A DNA stretch of 64,000 nucleotides from Paenibacillus sp. J2TS4 (GTDB taxonomy: Bacteria; Bacillota; Bacilli; Paenibacillales; NBRC-103111). Both the position numbers and the translations under genes were made by a program. The stretch lies in assembly GCF_018403245.1 (NCBI RefSeq), contig NZ_BOSH01000014.1, positions 124,001 through 188,000 on the forward strand, read 5' to 3'. The stretch's first letter is position 1, and each line of letters starts with the position of its first letter. Of this stretch, positions 53,801 through 61,228 are shown piece by piece. The notes under the pieces are model-generated. The model saw only the letters and a list, made by a program, of their open reading frames with translations, ran no database searches and was not told the origin of the DNA.

Positions 53801-54086
53801 CTTTCTTCGCTTGCAGTGAATCTGAATTTTGCAGATGAATATCCAAATAAACGGCGTCGAATTTAGTCAGCCGGTTCAGACTTAAATCGGCAAGATTGCG
53901 GCGTTCCAGATGAATGTTGGCGGCTAGAGCCTGCTCAAAATTGCCCCAGGCGGACAGATCCATGTTATCGCCGTCTGTAGCATAAAGCATATTCACTTGT
54001 TCCACTTTCGGGATAAAAAAAAGAGCGGCAATGAGAACAATCAGAACACTGCCGACAATGAAGATCATTCGTTTCGTAAGCTTCAA
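50892..54086 (-). CDS. Large membrane-anchored FG-GAP/VCBS repeat protein
   Basis: About 1064 residues. An N-terminal anchor (MIFIVGSVLIVLIAALFF) is followed by a class-I-amidotransferase-like region to about residue 200. A central propeller-like set of five FG-GAP repeats lies at about residues 410-660, with calcium-loop motifs DVSGSGRADLL, DVTGSGRADLL, DVDGDGVPDLV, DMSGDGRLDLL and DINGDGKDDLL. The C-terminal ~400 residues are unassigned and may include a carbohydrate-active fold. The repeat-coding stretch (about 52150-52870) is far richer in GC than the rest. GCGGAGG lies 8 bp before TTG 54086; the ATG at 54116 has no site. Extracellular, role unknown. Confidence 0.75.
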   Translation of the reverse strand: MKLTKRMIFIVGSVLIVLIAALFFIPKVEQVNMLYATDGDNMDLSAWGNFEQALAANIHLERRNLADLSLNRLTKFDAVYLDIHLQNSDSLQAKKEELIEYVRQGGHLYLENGFASEFPPEFLGAEQLVELPANSQPQFEYPEVDPHLSGMQTVFRSFADNFLNHAGMDRLPGFDWGQGMIPTTAKPIVSLNQVPIMTIHEVEQGSVLLTSTFLPNRYFITGFDLQSGMDPAAGFQQLAAPYNELPPEKGTAYFNRYRLAVEPYFQFSFAAANYQLRGEFLSYLSKEKYGYSITKVLGPYGRPAMAFQNHYEALPAFRDLEAIQWTEMLKEYQMIPSFSIVRGSYDWGQWWESINIHLNTGSQEKPEFVGEYVNSFYGSGAKLVSEGQPLKLAQYPKYVQLSEPIELPYRAYPAFADVSGSGRADLLVGSADGFIYLLRNEGMNPDAYANQPLPPGLEPPAAFGAPEPLLTPEGEPLRVSGYAAIAAADVTGSGRADLLIGDEHGAVFVSLNQGNGTFAPPTPLIAGGEPLAVASFAAPAWGDVDGDGVPDLVVGDGNGDVRRYRGIAGEPLRFEAGERLVSAAGQFAAPALRDMSGDGRLDLLVGSNEGDIQLYVQEETGWSAKGPLVGDKLNPAGNHALVGGHNSVPLWYDINGDGKDDLLVGQVEFGIPVTIDDPDFPYADELQQFLQYARDHHLELYPHVFVHNFVSDEQEKLELELHRKAFDKLGIPWKDPGTNQHTWRISHPERLQTLRNENAQSIWFNFGFRPSYTLSDPRSYLDYMWGTPFMLMDEELQNPMVLFAPSPIYDNSTTSSTLDIYDSIIRLDMPINYMEHIEYFKGKKASFEKFVRYFDQVRTEHDYNFVTEPQMARSFLTTLSAKVEVRQSWGMYWVDRIKDKLGRGIHRTLTLSADTKEIPTQAGAYRETLGVRIEPGQPLAGHPLTVDSDLFVKQEDVLYTGLAKPTQLTVSWATEPIHLIRSNVPVRIVKGDKQWKIELLEAGMQQIKLFSPFPVQIEGSDRTNEDGQADGPGGNDLEIEEDKEAQTYTVTHYGDTAEIIVRWE

Positions 54087-54286
54087 GGGAGTTTCCTCCG
54101 CATCTAAAAATGTCATATGCCATTATAGCATTTTTCGCTGTCGATGTTAATCAAGGTCAAATAAGCACGAATGAGCCCGATTCGAATAACATTGTAACAA
54201 TTTTGTAATTCGTGTAACAAAAAGCTTTTTAAAAGGGTCTATATAGATAAGAAAAGATAAAGAGGGTATGGAAGGGGAGGCCCGCC

Positions 54287-54997
54287 ATGAAGAAAATGAT
54301 TATTTCCGCTGCTATTATGTCAGTTATTATTATATCCTCGTTCGGTGTGGCCAGAGCGACCGGTTGGATCGATTACTCTAATCGGGAACAGTCGTTGCCG
54401 GGCTCTGCAATGGTTGGCAAAAATAGGGAAATCCAGGAGACCCCAGAGACTAATGGGTCTACAGAGGCTGTAAAGGCTATAGGAATTACGGATACTACTA
54501 CTGAGGAGGCCCCTCAAACAATGACAAGTATGGATGACCGCTATTATGATCGTCTTCCTGCTGCCGATAGAGCGGGCGGGCCGGGAATTGCGGGCTCTAC
54601 AGCGGCAGAACCAAGTAAAGCAGAGACGGGCAGGTCCTACGATCCTTCCGATCTTGTCGATAAGGTTCAGCTTGGCTTGACGCAGGAAGAGGTTAAGGAA
54701 CAGTTTGGTCCTCTGTATGCCGAATTTAGCAACGGTCTGGATGATACACCTGTCTGGCGGTATGACTATCGAGGGGGGAAGCCTCTTAGTCCGGAGGAGT
54801 TTACAACGAATGCCGACGAAGTCGATATTAAAGGGCTGGTTGACGGCACCATCCAAGCGCAATTATATATTAATTGGAATGATCAAGGGACTCGGATTAA
54901 CAGCTATGCGGTGTATTATATGGACAGGGAGCAAGCGGTCGTGGAATACAGGGTGTTTCCGGACGGACAGACAAGGGAAATGAAGATCGCTGGATAA
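54287..54997 (+). CDS. Secreted or anchored protein with a C-terminal BamE/SmpA-like segment, unknown function
   Basis: 236 residues. A signal peptide or anchor (MIISAAIMSVIIISSFG) is followed by a low-complexity linker rich in T, E, A and G (residues ~45-115). The C-terminal domain starts with KVQLGLTQEEVKEQFGPLY, which resembles the opening of the SmpA/BamE fold, then WRYDYRGG. It is transcribed divergently from the FG-GAP gene. GAAGGGGAGG precedes the ATG. I do not recognise the family. Confidence 0.65.
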   Translation: MKKMIISAAIMSVIIISSFGVARATGWIDYSNREQSLPGSAMVGKNREIQETPETNGSTEAVKAIGITDTTTEEAPQTMTSMDDRYYDRLPAADRAGGPGIAGSTAAEPSKAETGRSYDPSDLVDKVQLGLTQEEVKEQFGPLYAEFSNGLDDTPVWRYDYRGGKPLSPEEFTTNADEVDIKGLVDGTIQAQLYINWNDQGTRINSYAVYYMDREQAVVEYRVFPDGQTREMKIAG

Positions 54998-55093
54998 TGC
55001 AATTGACCCCAAGCTCTAGCAGGCTTATCTGAATTGCTTGTGCAAGAAGGAGTTTGCTGATCGCGAGCCCTCCAGTTCAGGATATTATAAGAT

Positions 55094-55143
55094 AAAAACA
55101 CGCTTGATCCCTGTTGGGAAGGCGTGTTTTTTTATTTGTTGCA
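55094..55143. terminator. Bidirectional intrinsic terminator
   Basis: AAAACACGC pairs with GCGTGTTTT, with an inner CCC/GGG pairing, then TTTTTTT. It lies between convergent genes. Confidence 0.8.
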
Positions 55144-55199
55144 AAAGAAGCGCTGAAGCGCATGTAAGCAACATAGTCATGAAAAAGTGCCAAAGCGCT

Positions 55200-55589
55200 C
55201 TATTTTTTGGAAAATAAATTTTTATCAAAAAAGACGAGGAAAGCGAACAAGAACATGCCAACAAGCAGTATCGAGCCTCCACCAATAAATAGAATAGTAG
55301 TGAGAGGGTTGTTGGACTGATTGTACAGCAGCATTCCTACCGGTAGAAGCAAGGCCCCTATTATGGCCAGGACTGCCTGAACTTTGGCAAGCTTAAGCTT
55401 CTGAGGCTGTGGAAAAACATAATAAAAAATTCCGTAGGCATACAAGGAAAGCCAACCGACAACAAGAATATGCGAGTGGACGGGGATTAAGGAATAATCT
55501 TTGCGGCCGGCCATGTCCGAGCCCAGGATGGCGCCAACAATTGAAAAGACAACCGCAGCGCGAATCAGCCATTTACTGTGAGTAAGCAT
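55200..55589 (-). CDS. Small four-span membrane protein resembling a fragment of haem-copper oxidase subunit I
   Basis: 129 residues with four hydrophobic spans. The second contains PVHSHILVVGWLSLYAYGIF, an HxH next to VGW like the haem-ligand helix of CcoN/NorB-type subunits. The full oxidase fold (12 spans) and the copper-site histidines are absent. Stand-alone proteins of this type are often labelled cytochrome oxidase in Bacilli, but haem binding is unproven. It could instead be a small membrane sensor. It is isolated, between a terminator and a repeat region. Confidence 0.6.
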   Translation of the reverse strand: MLTHSKWLIRAAVVFSIVGAILGSDMAGRKDYSLIPVHSHILVVGWLSLYAYGIFYYVFPQPQKLKLAKVQAVLAIIGALLLPVGMLLYNQSNNPLTTILFIGGGSILLVGMFLFAFLVFFDKNLFSKK

Positions 55590-55673
55590 TGTTGGATCGA
55601 CTCCATTTTTCTAGTAATAAAGGTTACCGTTTCTATAGAGCTTTAAATCGGTGTTCCATAGATTTCACTCGAC

Positions 55674-55793
55674 GATACGCTCTTCTAGCAAACCATCGTC
55701 CGCGACACGCGCCTCCGGCAAACAGCCGGCATGACATGCGGCTTCCGCAAATAACCATCTATGATATGCGCTTCTCGTAGATAATAACCGTTC
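55674..55793. repeat. Four imperfect tandem repeats of about 30 bp
   Basis: Units start at GATACGC (55674), GACACGC (55704), GACATGCG (55733) and GATATGCG (55763), with periods of 30, 29 and 30 bp. Each continues with a C/T-rich TTC stretch and ends near AAACC, AACAG or AACC. They fill most of the gap between the two small leftward genes. Confidence 0.6.
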
Positions 55794-55812
55794 ATGGCTC
55801 CCGCCAATCCGA

Positions 55813-56040
55813 TCACTCTATCCGAAAATCACATTCTTCCCGCAAGTAATATTCTTTACTGTCTCTAGCATCGGAAAAGCGAATGACGACGCAATCCGGA
55901 GTTATTTTCTCAATGATGCCACCGTCATCTAATAAGGCATATATATCGTCCGCAGTTTTGGTCCATACGGAAACTTTGCGCTGAAGCAGAGCCGCTGCAA
56001 ACAATTCCATGTCGGTATTCAGCGATTTAAAACTGTACAT
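55813..56040 (-). CDS. Small conserved-looking protein, unknown
   Basis: 75 residues, soluble, mixed alpha/beta (MYSFKSLNTDMELFAAALL, then DDGGIIEKITPDCVVIRF and a charged end). AGAGGTGA is the ribosome site for ATG 56040; the in-frame GTG at 56049 is part of that site and is rejected. No domain recognised. Confidence 0.55.
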   Translation of the reverse strand: MYSFKSLNTDMELFAAALLQRKVSVWTKTADDIYALLDDGGIIEKITPDCVVIRFSDARDSKEYYLREECDFRIE

Positions 56041-56261
56041 TTCGGTCACCTCTACTTCATTAGTTCGCCAACGGGTACATCAGTTCCTTCCGGTCATAAA
56101 AAAAGATTGAAAAAATAATTCGTTCGTTGATAATGTCACAATTTGGACACATTTTTTTAAGGTTACATTTAGGAAAATTTAAGGCTCGATTATTCTTCTC
56201 CTTTTATATTAAGTGTAGCTTTTGCTGACAGGGGTTCTATACAAATAGGGGGAGTTTGCTC

Positions 56262-56354
56262 AAATATAAGAAAGTATAAGTTATCACCTTATACCTGTTC
56301 TTATATTTCATCGGTAAACGCGCATGTCCAAAGGACGGCGATAGCCGTTTAACC
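56262..56354 (+). ncRNA. Structured leader element B (candidate cis-regulatory RNA) upstream of the Gld-type ABC operon
   Basis: AAATATAAG (56262-56270) pairs with CTTATATTT (56300-56308). Inside it GTATAAG (56274-56280) pairs with CTTATAC (56288-56294). The loops are 3/5 nt internal and 7 nt terminal, the same lengths as element A at 20211-20307. GGTAAACG (56313-56320) pairs with CGTTTAACC (56346-56354), in competition with ACGGC-GATA-GCCGT (56335-56348). The ABC gene starts 38 bp later. Paired bases differ from element A in a compensating way at four pairs. Confidence 0.6.
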
Positions 56355-56391
56355 TTGAGTAAATTTTTGAGTCGAAGGAGGAGGGTTATTA

Positions 56392-57477
56392 GTGCTTGAG
56401 GTAAAGCAGGTGAGCAAGTGGTTTTCTCAACAAAGAGGAGTCAGTGAAATCGATTTTGCGATGAATCGGGGGGAAATCGTTGGTTTTCTAGGGCCTAACG
56501 GAGCAGGCAAAACAACAACGATGAGGATGATTACCGGTTACCTCAATCCGACCTCAGGAAGTATTCTGGTGGACGGTCTGTCCATGGCTGAACATCCGAA
56601 GAAGGCCCGGCGCCAAATCGGTTATTTGCCGGAAACCCCGCCCTTATATCCGGAAATGACGATAGCGTCCTATCTGAAATTTGTTGCCGATTTACGGGAA
56701 ATTCCCCGTCGGGAGCAGAAGAGCCGAATCGGCGAGGTGATAGAGAAGCTGGGGCTGCAGGGGCGAGAGAAGCAAATTATCCGCAGTCTGTCCAAAGGAT
56801 ATAAACAACGTGTGGGGCTGGCTCAAGCGATTTTACATAAGCCTGATTTGCTTATTTTGGACGAGCCGACTTCCGGACTGGACCCCAATCAAATCATCGA
56901 GATCAGACAGTTGATTCGAGAGCTTGGGGAGAACCATACCGTGCTTCTGAGCACTCACATTTTGCCGGAGGTCCACGCGATTTGTACACGGGTGCTTATT
57001 ATTAACAAGGGAAGAATAGTGCTGGATAACAAACCGGAGCAAATCGCCCAATCGATGGGGCAGGCTTTTGAAGTGAAGCTGGAGGTAAGGGGACCGTTGG
57101 AGACGGTTAAAGAACAGTTGGAGCAATTGGATACCGTTGAATCCGTCCAGGTTATTGAAGCGGCCGCTGAAGAAAGCGAGGAGAACTCGACGCGACTGCT
57201 CGTTGTATCCAGAGATCGTCAAGATATACGGGAAGCTCTATTCTTCCGGATGGCGGAGCTCGGCTACCCTATTATTGGCATGGAAAGAGAACGGATGAGC
57301 TTGGAAGACATCTTCGTGAAATTAACGACAGAGGAGACAGAGGGAATAGCTAACTCAGATGGCTCAGGCGAATCAGATGATTCGGAAGGCTCGGATGATT
57401 CTCCTGTGGAATCGTCTGGCAAGCAGGACGAACCGGTAAAGGCAGAGGAAGACGGGGAGGTAACTCGTCATGGGTAA
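56392..57477 (+). CDS. ABC transporter ATP-binding protein (GldA-like)
   Basis: 361 residues. Walker A is GPNGAGKTTTMRM near residue 37, the signature LSKGYKQRVGLAQAI, Walker B LLILDEPTSGLD, and the H-loop STHILPE. A C-terminal domain follows and then a strongly acidic 45-residue tail rich in D, S and E. The start is GTG 56392 after AAGGAGGAGGG. It overlaps the permease gene by 8 bp. The four-gene set resembles GldA-GldF-GldG plus DUF4340, an ABC-2 exporter system of unknown substrate outside gliding bacteria. Confidence 0.88.
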   Translation: MLEVKQVSKWFSQQRGVSEIDFAMNRGEIVGFLGPNGAGKTTTMRMITGYLNPTSGSILVDGLSMAEHPKKARRQIGYLPETPPLYPEMTIASYLKFVADLREIPRREQKSRIGEVIEKLGLQGREKQIIRSLSKGYKQRVGLAQAILHKPDLLILDEPTSGLDPNQIIEIRQLIRELGENHTVLLSTHILPEVHAICTRVLIINKGRIVLDNKPEQIAQSMGQAFEVKLEVRGPLETVKEQLEQLDTVESVQVIEAAAEESEENSTRLLVVSRDRQDIREALFFRMAELGYPIIGMERERMSLEDIFVKLTTEETEGIANSDGSGESDDSEGSDDSPVESSGKQDEPVKAEEDGEVTRHG

Positions 57478-58180
57478 AATAAAAGCGATTTGTGTCAAAG
57501 AGCTGCAAATGTATTTTTATTCGCCGACCGCCTATGTAGCCTTCGCATTTTATTTTCTTGCCAGTGGTCTTATGTTCAGTCTGGATTTTCTCAGCTTTCC
57601 GGTTGTAGACATTCGTCCATTGCTTGGAAGCATTCTCGTTATTTATTTATTTACTATCCCACTTCTGACGATGCGGTTAGTTTCCGATGAATGGAGACAA
57701 GGCACGGATGAGCTTCTGCTTACCTCTCCGGCTTCGGTATGGGAAATTATTATGGGCAAGTATGCCGCGGCTCTAGTTGTCCAGTTGGTTCTTGTTGTCG
57801 GAACACTGGTTTATCCTTTAATTATGTCATTCTACGGAGATTTGGATCAGCCGGTGCTGTGGTTGTCTTATTTAAGTTTGTTTTTACTGGGAGCGGCCAT
57901 GATGGCGGTAGGCTTGTTTGCGTCTACATTATCCGCTCAACAAATGGTGGCCGGAATTATCGGATTTGCGATGCTGCTCGGCCTGTGGATGATCGATTGG
58001 CTTGGCGAAAGCTTGTTTTACTCATCCAGAGAATGGTTCCAGGCTTTTTCGATTGTGGGGCGGCTGTCCAATTTTAACAAAGGTGTTCTGGATGGGGCCG
58101 ACGTGTTGTTTTATGTAACATTAATTGCTGTGTTTATAATATTGAGCGTGCAAGCGCTCGAAAGAAAACGTTGGAGATAG
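57470..58180 (+). CDS. ABC-2 type permease (GldF-like)
   Basis: 236 residues with six spans (first AYVAFAFYFLASGLMFSL, last VTLIAVFIILSVQAL). The cytosolic loop with SDEWRQGTDELLLTSP is a conserved GldF/NosY-type feature. It is coupled to the ATPase upstream by overlap and precedes the GldG-like gene by 11 bp. Confidence 0.86.
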   Translation: MGKIKAICVKELQMYFYSPTAYVAFAFYFLASGLMFSLDFLSFPVVDIRPLLGSILVIYLFTIPLLTMRLVSDEWRQGTDELLLTSPASVWEIIMGKYAAALVVQLVLVVGTLVYPLIMSFYGDLDQPVLWLSYLSLFLLGAAMMAVGLFASTLSAQQMVAGIIGFAMLLGLWMIDWLGESLFYSSREWFQAFSIVGRLSNFNKGVLDGADVLFYVTLIAVFIILSVQALERKRWR

Positions 58181-58191
58181 GGGGGAGATCC

Positions 58192-59586
58192 GTGAAAAAT
58201 TGGATTAAAGGAACTAATGCAACGATCCTGTCCTTAGCCGTTATCGGATTGTTCATCTTGCTCACGATCTTCCTTCATTCAATGAAAGGGCTTCAATGGG
58301 ATCTGACGGCTAATAAAAAGTTTACTTTGTCGGATCAAACGGTGACGGCTCTGAAGGAGTTGGATAAACCCGTTCATGTGGTGGCTTTTTCTTCACAGGA
58401 CCCTTATATGGACCGTCAAGTGACGGATTTATTGCAGGAGTATCAAAAAAGAAGCGGAAATTTCACTTACGAATTCATCGATCCCGTGAAGCAGCCCTCG
58501 ATTGCGCAGCAATACAAAATTGATCAATACGGCACCATTGTATTCGATAACAATGGGCAGACCAAAAACCTGTACAGCTATGAGCTGTTCGGTTACGGTT
58601 CGACAGAGGGCTCTTATGCGTTCAGCGGGGAAGAGAAATTCACTCAGGCTCTTGTAAGTCTGACTTCCAACGAGAAGCGGAAGGTATATTTTTTAACGGG
58701 ACATGGTGAAATGACGAGCACGCAGCTTCCATCTTTCGTCTCCAATTTGACAGGCGAAGGGTACGAGGTGAGTGATTTAAATCTGGTTCAGGAGGCACAA
58801 ATTCCCGAGGATGCTGAATCTATTTTTGTGCTGTCTCCGCAGAGCGATCTTACGGAGGCGGAGCAAGAGCTGCTCAAGGGATACGCAGAAGGTGAGGGGC
58901 GGCTCCTGGTTACCCTCGATCTTGCGCAAAATATGGACCAATGGGCTAACTGGAACGAAATCCTGGGAATATACGGAGTTACCAACGAACATGCATTAAT
59001 TATCGATTCCAAGCAGACGTTGATGAACGATCCGTTCACGATCGTCCCGACCTATAACTATCACCAAATTGTCAATAAGTTAAGGGAAGAAAATCGGATT
59101 ACGCTTTTCCCCGGCGCTATTGGACTGAGCTTCGACTCTTCTAACGAAAATTGGAAAGCGTCGACGATTCTTAAATCATCAGACAATGCTTACGGTAAAA
59201 CCAATCTGGGGCTGTTCGCTTCGGGCCAGATCCGGATGGAGGATTTAAATAAAACGGACGATGATTTGAGCGGCCCGATTGATTTGGCTTATGCGATAGA
59301 GAATGGAGATGGGAAGCCAAAGGCGGTCATTATTGGCAATGGCGTGTTTTTGTCCGATCAGCTGCTTAATCAACAAGGAAACCGCGATTTTATTCTGAAC
59401 AGCATCGGCTGGCTGAATGAAAGGGAAAGCTCGGTGACGATCCGGCCTCGTGAAGAAGCGCAGCTCCAACAAGCGTTCTTATCGGCTTCCCAGGCTAACA
59501 CTATCTTCATTGGGACGGTTGTCGTCATCCCGCTTCTGTTCCTGATTACCGGCGGGCTGATCTGGTGGAGGAGGCGACGGGGATGA
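58192..59586 (+). CDS. GldG-like membrane-anchored protein
   Basis: 464 residues. An N-terminal span (ATILSLAVIGLFILLTIFL) is followed by an extracytoplasmic region with the GldG signature (NKKFTLSDQTVTALKEL). A large alpha/beta domain (TGHGEM near 180) comes next, and a C-terminal span (TVVVIPLLFLITGGLIWW) ends in RRR. The start is GTG 58192, with GGGGGGAG 4 bp upstream; the TTG at 58171 would contain that site. Function unknown; partner of the ABC pair. Confidence 0.84.
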   Translation: MKNWIKGTNATILSLAVIGLFILLTIFLHSMKGLQWDLTANKKFTLSDQTVTALKELDKPVHVVAFSSQDPYMDRQVTDLLQEYQKRSGNFTYEFIDPVKQPSIAQQYKIDQYGTIVFDNNGQTKNLYSYELFGYGSTEGSYAFSGEEKFTQALVSLTSNEKRKVYFLTGHGEMTSTQLPSFVSNLTGEGYEVSDLNLVQEAQIPEDAESIFVLSPQSDLTEAEQELLKGYAEGEGRLLVTLDLAQNMDQWANWNEILGIYGVTNEHALIIDSKQTLMNDPFTIVPTYNYHQIVNKLREENRITLFPGAIGLSFDSSNENWKASTILKSSDNAYGKTNLGLFASGQIRMEDLNKTDDDLSGPIDLAYAIENGDGKPKAVIIGNGVFLSDQLLNQQGNRDFILNSIGWLNERESSVTIRPREEAQLQQAFLSASQANTIFIGTVVVIPLLFLITGGLIWWRRRRG

Positions 59587-60590
59587 AGAAATTTATACCT
59601 ACCCTTGTCCTGGTCGTCTTATGTATTGCCGGATTCAGCTACGCATCCTCCCAGAATTGGTTTAAAGATTCGGCAGAGGATGAAGCTAAGGAACTGCTTT
59701 CCATTCCGGCAGAGGAAGTAGAGAAGATAGCGATAAGCTCTGCGGACAATGATTCGGAAGAGTTGGGCCCAACCGTTCAACTAGTTAAAGAAAACGATGG
59801 GTGGCGGATAAGTGATCCGGTCCCCTATCCGGTAAACCTTTATATGGTGGATAACTGGCTGGGGACATTTGCAGGTCTTTCTTATACCGATAAAGTAGAG
59901 GAGAATCCCGCTGAGTTGGAGTCATTCGGTCTTGAATCACCCGATCACCGATTTGAAGTGACACTTAAGGACGGTACGGTCAAAAAGATCGGGATCGGCA
60001 ACCCTCTTCCTATAGGAGACGGGTATTATGCCAAGGCGGACGACGATCCGGCCGTCTATTCTATCAGCGGGTATTCTGTGCAGTCGCTGAACAAGCAAGT
60101 CATTGATTTTATAGATAAGAGTGCATTTAAAGTGGACTATAATCTTGTTAATGCCATATCGCTCGTATGGAAGGGAGAAAGCATTCAGTTAGATAAGCTG
60201 GAGCCCGATAAGAATGCCTATGAATCTAAATGGAAGCTGGATGGGCAGGAAGTTGAGGCTAATGCAGGCAGCGGGGTGCTGGATAAGCTGACTATGATTT
60301 CTACCGCTCAGCTGCCGATCCCGGCGGGTGAAGCAAATCTGGATGGGGCAGAGCTTCGTGTGGAAGTTAAGGAGGGCCAGGGAGAAGAGGCACAGACGGT
60401 CATTTTTATCGGAAAAATAGAGAATGGTAAAGTTAACGTGGCTAGGGAAGGAGCGGAGTGGGCCTTTATCGTAGAGGAGAATGATCTGGACCAGCTGTGG
60501 GAACAGGCTAAGCAGGTTCTGGCCTCCGCTGCTGACAACGGCGGCGAGGAAACCATCGATGGTACCTCTGCGGAAACGGGCAGCGACTAG
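59583..60590 (+). CDS. DUF4340 protein, membrane-anchored
   Basis: 335 residues. An N-terminal signal-anchor (FIPTLVLVVLCIAGFSYA) is followed by an extracellular beta-rich domain repeated twice (GWRISDPVPYPV and YESKWKLDGQEV regions), as in DUF4340. It is the usual fourth member of Gld-type ABC operons. ATG 59583 overlaps the upstream stop (ATGA) after GGAGGAGG, so translation is coupled. Confidence 0.85.
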   Translation: MKKFIPTLVLVVLCIAGFSYASSQNWFKDSAEDEAKELLSIPAEEVEKIAISSADNDSEELGPTVQLVKENDGWRISDPVPYPVNLYMVDNWLGTFAGLSYTDKVEENPAELESFGLESPDHRFEVTLKDGTVKKIGIGNPLPIGDGYYAKADDDPAVYSISGYSVQSLNKQVIDFIDKSAFKVDYNLVNAISLVWKGESIQLDKLEPDKNAYESKWKLDGQEVEANAGSGVLDKLTMISTAQLPIPAGEANLDGAELRVEVKEGQGEEAQTVIFIGKIENGKVNVAREGAEWAFIVEENDLDQLWEQAKQVLASAADNGGEETIDGTSAETGSD

Positions 60591-60689
60591 CGATTATTAT
60601 GTCGACGTTAAAGAATGACAGTCGTTGAAGTGGAAAAAATAGAGAGAAAGATGTCTTTTGGGAGCATTTTGCATTTTTCTCCATCTGGG

Positions 60690-60722
60690 GCCAGTTCCGT
60701 ACGGAACTGGCTTAGTTTTTTT
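60690..60722 (+). terminator. Intrinsic terminator of the ABC operon
   Basis: Perfect 9-bp stem GCCAGTTCC/GGAACTGGC with loop GTAC, then TTAGTTTTTTT. Confidence 0.85.
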
Positions 60723-60807
60723 ATGCGGAAAACATTAGGCCTAAATTAGGAGATATACTGTTAAATAAGGGTACCGGTGTTGATATGTTAATTACGAACC
60801 CCCATAA

Positions 60808-60980
60808 CGTTAAACCACTATTTTCGCCCCGTTTCTAACTTTAAAGAAACTCTGTATCGTTATATAACTTTTTTTGCATCCTTTTATCGCTTTTTCCGCT
60901 TATACGTTACCTGGATTCGTTAAAATCCCGCTGCGCTTGTTTCTGCATCCAATATGGCTGCCCAGTTTCGTTAGAACGCT
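60808..60980. repeat. Degenerate CGTTA-anchored repeat region
   Basis: Five CGTTA motifs at 60808, 60858, 60905, 60918 and 60969. Four of them are spaced about 50, 60 and 51 bp. The blocks between share T/C-rich text and GCATCC. It lies in the 638-bp gap (60591-61228), which otherwise holds only the upstream terminator and the pcrB leader. It is similar in style, not sequence, to the array at 50474-50705. Confidence 0.4.
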
Positions 60981-61228
60981 TGGGGCCCTTTCAGCTACTT
61001 CGGTTGTTAAATAATCAACTCCTTTCTTGCGGTACTCCAGCATATTTACATAGAACAATTATTTATAGATCAATATTTATCCACTAATTTATGGAAGTGT
61101 TGAGAACAAAGGTTCCCTTTGGTATACTATAACGGAGAGGTTATTTGACACTCCTCGGACGCTGGAATAGACTGAAAAGGAATAGATTCGGACAGCGAAA
61201 TCGAGACGTTGCCGCGGAGGGTGAAAGT

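Noticed and set aside
50892..54086. FG-GAP gene as part of the Dlt-like operon
   Set aside because: A 542-bp non-coding gap with repeats separates them, and no functional link is visible.
56262..56354. Cyclic-di-GMP (GEMM) or T-box riboswitch
   Set aside because: The conserved GEMM core (GCAAAGCC-type) and the T-box TGGN/specifier elements are absent; dimensions do not fit other classes I can recall.
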